Below, one piece after another: positions 4,394 through 5,821 of a stretch of 5,821 nt of DNA (within the stretch, counting starts at the first letter, position 1; the number at the start of each line of letters is the position of its first letter). The position numbers and the translations under genes were made by a program. This DNA is from Limnoraphis robusta CS-951. Lineage in GTDB: Bacteria; Cyanobacteriota; Cyanobacteriia; Cyanobacteriales; Microcoleaceae. The notes under the pieces were generated by a model. That model was not told the DNA's origin, did not search any database, and saw only the letters and a program-made list of their open reading frames with translations. Location of the stretch: positions 1 to 5,821 of the forward strand of contig NZ_LATL02000257.1 of the NCBI RefSeq assembly GCF_000972705.2. The letters are read 5' to 3'.

Positions 4394-5761
4394 ATGGCTT
4401 CAGAAAAATTTCGTCGCCAACTGCGCCATGAAGCCCAACTTTGGACTTCAGAAGGATTGATTAACGATTCTATTTATCAACTGCTATCAAACCGTTATCA
4501 ATTCAACAGTATTGATAGCGCTGCCAGTAGCCGTTTTGTGATGATTCTCATCGGTTTAGGTAGTATTCTGCTGGGTTTGGGTGTGATTACCTTTGTCGCC
4601 GCCAATTGGCAACAATGGCCGCGAGAATTCAAAATTATCTTGCTGTTGAGTTTATTTATTGGTGTTAATACTAGCGGGTTTTATCTATGGCGATCTGACT
4701 CTCAAACAGGGAAAACAAAACGTTTGGGCGAGGGATTACTGATTTTTGGGGCTATCAGTCTTGGGGCGAATATCTCCCTGATGGCGCAAATGTTTCATAT
4801 TGGCGGTTCTCCCTACGGATTGTTTTTGGTTTGGGGATTGGGCGTTTTAGCGATGGCTTACAGCTTGCGTTTGACATCCCTCGGTATTCTATCAATTTTA
4901 CTGCTTGGAATTGGCTATTGGTCAGGAGTCTCTAATATTTTCTTTCCGGGTGAATTAACCGGGCTAGAATTTCTGTTGGTACATATTGCGCTAGTCACCG
5001 CAGTTTTGTTTGTTCCCCTCGCCTATTGGTGTAAATCACGATCAATTTTTATCATAGCAGTATTGCTGATCGTTCCCGCTTTAGAGATGAATATTGCTGC
5101 ACTTTTAAGGCAGAATTTCTCCTCGGAATTGATGACGGTTGGATTTATTCTTCCGCCTGCACTCCTTTGGAGTTATGATGATAGTCTCTTTCCTCCTATT
5201 CATAGCAGACCCTTTCGATCAGATGCTCGGAGTTTGGCAATTTGGTTTTTAGGGATTGTGTTTTTTCTCTTTTCCTTTCGGGGATTTGGGACATCTTTCT
5301 TCAGTTTTAACTATAACGAATCGATGCAAGTTCAGGGATTTAATTTCATCCTTGATGTGCTTTTATTTGGCGGTTTAACGATTTGGCAATGGCTTTATCT
5401 GGCAAAACCTCATCATTCGTCTCAACGTTGGGGATTAGATGAAGTTAGCAGTGCGATCGCTATAATTTTAGGTGTGACGACACTGGTGAGTTATAGATAT
5501 CAAACTCTTGACAGCAGCTTATCTACTCTCATTTTCAATATCTTACTCTTTTTACTGGCGGCAGGCTCAATTCGCATCGGATTAGGACAAGGAAAACGAG
5601 GGACATTTTGGGGCGGAATGATCTTACTCACCCTGCAAATTGTCAGTCGTACCTTTGAGTACAATACTGAACTCCTGTTTAAAGCTTTTGTCTTTGTATT
5701 GTGTGGTGTGGGTGTTATTCTAGCGGGTTTATGGTTTGAGCGACATTTATCCCGTCAATAG
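4394..5761 (+). CDS. DUF2157-type polytopic membrane protein
   Basis: The 455-residue protein has a cytoplasmic-looking charged N-terminus (1-46: KFRRQLRHEAQLW, then EGLINDSIYQLLSNRY), followed by the hallmark first membrane pair of the DUF2157 family, with GLGVITFVAANWQQWPREFK (61-80) between helices at about 47-70 and 79-99. Further hydrophobic segments lie near 113-132, 140-158, 160-178, 191-211, 216-234, 245-260, 281-297, 317-335, 352-367, 375-396, 405-418 and 428-447, so 12-14 membrane spans. No catalytic motif is evident and the molecular role of the family is unknown. In many bacteria a GDYXXLXY-type protein is encoded next to a DUF2157 gene; the window ends 60 bp after the stop, so this cannot be checked. 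ATG at 4394 is the natural start; only AGAAG, directly abutting it, resembles a ribosome-binding site. A HIP1 octamer lies at 5453-5460. Confidence 0.85.
   Translation: MASEKFRRQLRHEAQLWTSEGLINDSIYQLLSNRYQFNSIDSAASSRFVMILIGLGSILLGLGVITFVAANWQQWPREFKIILLLSLFIGVNTSGFYLWRSDSQTGKTKRLGEGLLIFGAISLGANISLMAQMFHIGGSPYGLFLVWGLGVLAMAYSLRLTSLGILSILLLGIGYWSGVSNIFFPGELTGLEFLLVHIALVTAVLFVPLAYWCKSRSIFIIAVLLIVPALEMNIAALLRQNFSSELMTVGFILPPALLWSYDDSLFPPIHSRPFRSDARSLAIWFLGIVFFLFSFRGFGTSFFSFNYNESMQVQGFNFILDVLLFGGLTIWQWLYLAKPHHSSQRWGLDEVSSAIAIILGVTTLVSYRYQTLDSSLSTLIFNILLFLLAAGSIRIGLGQGKRGTFWGGMILLTLQIVSRTFEYNTELLFKAFVFVLCGVGVILAGLWFERHLSRQ
5453..5460. repeat. HIP1-like octamer GCGATCGC
   Basis: Exact octamer inside the DUF2157 gene, in the segment encoding a late membrane span. 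No copy is present in the tnpB region (1-1265), in keeping with a foreign origin of that part. Confidence 0.8.
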
Positions 5762-5821
5762 AGTTCAAGTATAGCAGTAAGCGAATACATTAGGACATTT
5801 CTAAATCCTAAAACCCCTTCA
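5762..5821. other. Short 3' flank without a recognisable gene
   Basis: These 60 bases contain no start with an extended frame. An imperfect repeat (TAGGACATTT and AAATCCTA, 5791-5810) could form a weak hairpin but is not followed by a T-run, so I do not call a terminator. Confidence 0.4.

Overview
The window looks like the chromosome of a cyanobacterium, probably filamentous. It carries three copies of the octamer GCGATCGC (HIP1-like), a PilT-type pilus ATPase, a CoaD followed by a coiled-coil protein of cyanobacterial type, a degraded TnpB element and small intergenic palindromic repeats. The genus cannot be fixed from the sequence alone.

Layout. At 1-1265, on the minus strand, lies a TnpB (IS200/IS605/IS1341-type RNA-guided nuclease) gene broken in two by a ~109-bp MITE-like insert at 911-1019. 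Removing 113 bp (the insert plus one copy of a flanking AATT) restores one continuous 377-codon frame. A sequence very like the insert's terminal repeat also sits at 3-39 and overlaps the last codons of tnpB. At 1266-1527 is a regulatory gap with a good TATAAT box and two nested inverted repeats, leading into the PilT-family ATPase (1528-2721, plus strand). At 2722-2953 is a second gap with a TATAAT box and a 140-bp-spaced inverted repeat, leading into coaD (2954-3427). The coaD stop codon is followed with no gap by the start of a 221-aa coiled-coil protein (3428-4093). At 4094-4393 is a repeat-rich gap: heptamer-like repeats in inverted arrangement, a 62-bp element with perfect 12-bp inverted ends, and a strong bidirectional terminator. 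The last gene (4394-5761) is a polytopic membrane protein of the DUF2157 type. The final 60 bp hold no gene.

How the genes relate. Only coaD and the coiled-coil gene look like an operon, with probable translational coupling. The PilT gene and the DUF2157 gene appear to be independent units. All plus-strand genes run in one direction, and the decayed transposon opposes them. I see no convincing new multi-gene system. The most interesting material is the precise MITE-in-tnpB event with its sibling repeat, the hendecad (11-residue) architecture of the coiled-coil protein, and the layered palindromes in the three intergenic gaps.
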